The notes beneath the pieces were generated by a model. The model did no database searches, was not told where the DNA came from, and worked only from the letters and a program-made list of their open reading frames with translations. A stretch of DNA of 6,623 nt, taken from positions 1 through 6,623 of the forward strand of contig CANBEE010000155.1 in assembly GCA_947367415.1 (NCBI GenBank), in the 5' to 3' direction. Below are positions 4,013 to 6,623 of this stretch, one piece after another. Source of the DNA: an uncultured Bacteroidales bacterium. GTDB taxonomy: Bacteria; Bacteroidota; Bacteroidia; Bacteroidales; Bacteroidaceae. The stretch's first letter is position 1, and every line of letters begins with the position of its first letter. The translations under genes were made by a program, and so were the position numbers.

Positions 4013-6562
4013 CTAATGTAGCTCTACTACCGTGATACCCGCTCCGCCAAACTGTACGTGTTCGTCGCGACAGCTTGCTACGGCAGGGTTAGATTGTAGG
4101 TACTGGCGTATGAGGGTGCGCAGGATGCCGTTGCCAGTTCCGTGCAGTATGCGCACACGTGGCATACTGAGCAGTATGGCATCGTCAATATAGTAGGTGA
4201 CGGCTTGTAGCGCTTCCTCGCCACGCATACCGCGCACGTCGATGTCTTGCTTGAACTGAAGGCGGCGTTGTGAGATGTCCTCCTGCGTCTCCTTGCTCAG
4301 GTAGGTGTAGGCGCGTGGACGTTCGGCCTCCTGCTGGCGTGCAGCCTCCTGTGTAGCTGGCTCCAACTTGCTCAGCTTGGTTACGGTGCGCATCATGCCG
4401 AAGGTTACCGTGGCATTCTTCCCATTGATCTGCTCGATGGTGCCAATGGGCTGCTGACCTTTGATTCTAACCAATGAGCCTACCTCAAATTGAAAATTGA
4501 AAATTGAGAATTGAGAATTATTGCTATCAGGTACGTTTGTTTGTTGGGTACTCGTAGCGGAGCCAACTTTCAATTTTGAATTTTGAATCTTCAATTTCTT
4601 ACGCTCCTGCCGTGCACGCAGCTGCTCCATCTTCCGTTGTATGCGTGCTTCGTACTCGTCTGTGGTATTGTCGGTCACGGCTTCGCGCCATTCGGTCAGT
4701 TCCTGTCGTGCCTGTCGTGTCTGCTCCTTCTCTGCTTGTGCCTCCTTGATGGTGCGTATGGTGTTCTCGATGCGGGCGTTCGACTCTTGCAATAGCTGCT
4801 GCATCTCCTCCTTGGCTTCGCGGATGACACTCTTGCGCGACTTTTTCAACTCCTCCATCTCACCTTCGTATTGAGCGATGAGTGTTTCGAGCTGCTTCTC
4901 CTTCTGGCGTATATTTTGTCGCTTGGTCTCCCAGTATCGCTTGTCTCGCACGATGTCCTGCAGGTATTTGTCCGACTGTATGTACTCGCTTCCCACGATC
5001 TCCGAGGCATCGGCAATAACCTCTTCGGGGAGTCCTATCTTGCGAGCTATCTCCACGGCAAACGAGCTACCCGGATTGCCTATCTGCAGCTGGTAGAGTG
5101 CCTGCATCAGGTGGCGGTCATAGAGCATGGCGCCGTTGACTACGCCTTTGTGGCTGTCGGCAAACTGCTTCAGGTTCGAGTAGTGGGTGGTGATGACTCC
5201 GTAGGCACGCTTGTCGTTGAAGCGGCGCAATACAGCTTCGGCAATGGCGCCTCCGATGAGGGGCTCGGTGCCGCTACCAAACTCATCGATGAGGATGAGG
5301 CTGCGCCCACTCGCCTCGCGCATCATATTCTTCATGTTCAGCAGGTGGCTGCTGTAGGTACTGAGGTCGTCCTCGATGCTTTGCTCGTCGCCGATGTCAA
5401 TGAATATGCTGTTGAAGATACCTGCTACGCTTGCTCTTTTTAGAGGAATGTGCATGCCGCATTGTAGCATGTATTGCAAGAGGCCCACAGTCTTCAGACA
5501 CACCGATTTGCCACCAGCATTCGGGCCCGATATGATGAGTATGCGCTGTTCGCGGCTCAGCTTGATGTCCAGTGGCACCACCTTTTTGTTATGCTTGGCC
5601 AGCGTGATGCGCAGCAAGGGGTGCTCGGCCTCTACCCAGTCGATATAGGGGTAGTCGTGCATTTGTGGCTTGATGGCATCCATGGCAATGGCAGTGAGTG
5701 CCTTGGCGCGGATAAAGTCTATTTCGGCAAGGAAGGTGTATGACTCCAGAATCTCGGGAATTTGCGGGCGCACTTCATCGGTCAGCTCCGTAAGGATGCG
5801 TATCACCTCGCGGCGCTCCTCACCCTCCAACTCACGTATGCGGTTGTTGGCTTCCACCACCTCGGCAGGTTCAATGAAGACTGTCTTTCCTGTGGCCGAC
5901 TCATCGTGCACGATACCTTTGATGCGGCGTTTCAGTGCCGGCACTACGGGAATTACCAGTCGTCCGTCACGTACGGTAGGGTTCACATCCTTGTCGACGA
6001 TACCTTCGGCCTGTGCCGATCGCAGTATTGAGTTCAGTGTGCGCGATATGCTGCCCGTGGTAGCTGCCAGCTCGCGACGTATCTCTGCCAGGGCAGGAGA
6101 AGCGTTGTCCTTGATCTTTCCGAACTTGTTGATGATGCCGTCGATGCGGCGAGTTAGGGTGGGGAAGGACTGCACTTCAGTAGCCAGCGCCTCCAGGTTT
6201 GGGTATTTGCTTGGCTCCTCTTCTTCATCTCTGTAGAAGAAACGCACTATCTGATTTATCGTGTCGAGCGAACGGCGAAGGTCGAAGAGTTCGCCTTCGT
6301 CAAAATACATGCCCACGATGCTGGCGCGGTGCAGTGCCGGGCGTACGTCGAAGAAGTATTGGTTGGGAAACGTGTCCTCCTCCTGTATGATGTGTACAAA
6401 CTCCTCCACCTCATCGAGCCATCGGCTCACCTCGTCGGCGGCGTGTGAGAAATGCATCTCCTCCACCTTATCCTTTCCCAAGGTGCTCAGGCAGCGCTCG
6501 CGGAGTATATGTCTTACTTGGTCGAAGCCAATCTTCTGCTCGAAATTGTTCGGGTATATCAT
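4013..6562 (-). CDS. mutS2: MutS2 endonuclease/ATPase with Smr domain
   Basis: This 849-residue MutS2 belongs to the MutS-like family that lacks the mismatch-binding N-terminus. Relatives suppress recombination by acting on branched DNA, and Bacillus MutS2 splits collided ribosomes. Which role applies here is unknown. Residues 1-310 form the core/clamp helices. The ATPase has Walker A GPNAGGKS (346-353), STYSSH (401-406), Walker B LILIDE (422-427) and TTHY (458-461). A charged coiled coil covers about 526-656. It is followed by the 37-residue repeat-encoded insert (656-692), then a small beta domain opening with VGSLVRIKG (694-702). The C-terminal Smr nuclease domain has DIDVRGMRG (773-781) and HGTGNG (807-812), and ends GGAGITVVELH. 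The frame is open to TTG 6604, but that codon lies upstream of the promoter -7 element. ATG 6562 gives the usual family start (MIYPNNFEQKIGFD). The leader holds a purine-rich AAAAGGA stretch. The gene stops with TAG and no terminator follows. Confidence 0.97.
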   Translation of the reverse strand: MIYPNNFEQKIGFDQVRHILRERCLSTLGKDKVEEMHFSHAADEVSRWLDEVEEFVHIIQEEDTFPNQYFFDVRPALHRASIVGMYFDEGELFDLRRSLDTINQIVRFFYRDEEEEPSKYPNLEALATEVQSFPTLTRRIDGIINKFGKIKDNASPALAEIRRELAATTGSISRTLNSILRSAQAEGIVDKDVNPTVRDGRLVIPVVPALKRRIKGIVHDESATGKTVFIEPAEVVEANNRIRELEGEERREVIRILTELTDEVRPQIPEILESYTFLAEIDFIRAKALTAIAMDAIKPQMHDYPYIDWVEAEHPLLRITLAKHNKKVVPLDIKLSREQRILIISGPNAGGKSVCLKTVGLLQYMLQCGMHIPLKRASVAGIFNSIFIDIGDEQSIEDDLSTYSSHLLNMKNMMREASGRSLILIDEFGSGTEPLIGGAIAEAVLRRFNDKRAYGVITTHYSNLKQFADSHKGVVNGAMLYDRHLMQALYQLQIGNPGSSFAVEIARKIGLPEEVIADASEIVGSEYIQSDKYLQDIVRDKRYWETKRQNIRQKEKQLETLIAQYEGEMEELKKSRKSVIREAKEEMQQLLQESNARIENTIRTIKEAQAEKEQTRQARQELTEWREAVTDNTTDEYEARIQRKMEQLRARQERKKLKIQNSKLKVGSATSTQQTNVPDSNNSQFSIFNFQFEVGSLVRIKGQQPIGTIEQINGKNATVTFGMMRTVTKLSKLEPATQEAARQQEAERPRAYTYLSKETQEDISQRRLQFKQDIDVRGMRGEEALQAVTYYIDDAILLSMPRVRILHGTGNGILRTLIRQYLQSNPAVASCRDEHVQFGGAGITVVELH
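4487..4597. repeat. Palindromic AT-rich heptamer element inserted in frame within mutS2
   Basis: Two 33-bp arms, 4487-4519 and 4565-4597, are inverted copies matching at 27 of 33 positions, with a 45-bp centre. The left arm contains four tandem heptamers at 4491-4518 (TGAAAAT twice, then TGAGAAT twice). The right arm is made of degenerate ATTTTGA/ATCTTCA heptamers from 4566 to 4600. The whole unit is 111 bp, exactly 37 codons, and is translated as residues 656-692 of MutS2. It runs from KLKIQNSKLKV to NSQFSIFNFQF, in the linker between the coiled coil and the beta domain. The composition is unlike the surrounding charged linker. Confidence 0.85.
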
Positions 6563-6592
6563 TCCTATATATCCTTTTCTATATAATGGCTG

Positions 6593-6600
6593 CAAAATTA
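6593..6600 (-). promoter_or_regulatory. Probable -7 element of the mutS2 promoter (TAATTTTG)
   Basis: On the minus strand TAATTTTG (6600-6593) matches the Bacteroidota consensus TAnnTTTG exactly. It is followed by CAGCCAT, the same bases that follow the pheA -7 box. The -33 element should fall at about 6620-6624, at or past the window edge. No TTG is visible in the bases available, so the assignment rests on the -7 box. Transcription would start near 6586-6589, giving a leader of roughly 25 bases before ATG 6562. Confidence 0.6.
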
Positions 6601-6623
6601 GCAATTTTTTACGAATGTATATC

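Noticed and set aside
4491..4518. Tandem heptamers considered as a CRISPR or origin iteron array.
   Set aside because: The units are 7 bp with no spacers, lie in a coding frame, and have no cas or replication gene nearby.
4871..5443. 190-codon plus-strand open frame opposite mutS2, the longest of several antisense frames there.
   Set aside because: It is a shadow of the strongly supported MutS2 ATPase and coiled-coil coding sequence, with no recognisable domain or start signals.
6602..6604. TTG start that would give an 863-residue MutS2.
   Set aside because: It lies upstream of the -7 promoter element, so it would not be transcribed, and the added 14 residues are not family-like.

Overview
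This window looks like a chromosomal segment from a member of the Bacteroidota, order Bacteroidales, probably a gut Prevotella/Bacteroides-type organism. The evidence is a Bacteroidales-style prephenate dehydratase, an exported Bacteroides-type choloylglycine hydrolase, TAnnTTTG promoter elements in place of sigma70 boxes, and little use of Shine-Dalgarno sites. The genus cannot be fixed from sequence reading alone.

Layout. The left end carries a rightward pair: the 3' end of a NIF3-family gene, then after 2 bp a complete coiled-coil/C4 zinc-ribbon gene. They converge on a leftward block and share a bidirectional terminator (1132-1175) with pheA. Everything right of that is on the minus strand. 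In transcription order it is mutS2 (starts 6562), a TRIC-family membrane protein (3950-3324), a secreted choloylglycine hydrolase-family enzyme (3239-2157) and pheA (2022-1171). A strong rho-independent terminator follows the hydrolase gene (2083-2136). A clear Bacteroidota promoter sits directly behind it (2031-2061), so pheA is its own transcription unit. mutS2 has a promoter -7 element at the right edge. No terminator is seen between mutS2, the TRIC gene and the hydrolase gene, so they may be read together at least in part.

The genes do not form one pathway. They are mostly housekeeping: DNA or ribosome surveillance (MutS2), phenylalanine synthesis (PheA), a metal-binding NIF3 protein with its zinc-ribbon partner, a small cation-channel-like protein, and one host-interaction enzyme (the hydrolase).

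I see no undescribed multi-gene system. The most unusual structures are two inverted repeats. One is a 111-bp, frame-preserving palindromic element built of AT-rich heptamers, lodged inside the mutS2 coding sequence and translated as a 37-residue insert. The other is a perfect 15-bp inverted repeat that brackets the leader and start codon of the hydrolase gene. No stretch over 300 bases lacks a gene. The intergenic gaps are 1116-1170, 2023-2156, 3240-3323 and 3951-4012. The last of these is AT-rich, and I see no convincing signal in it.
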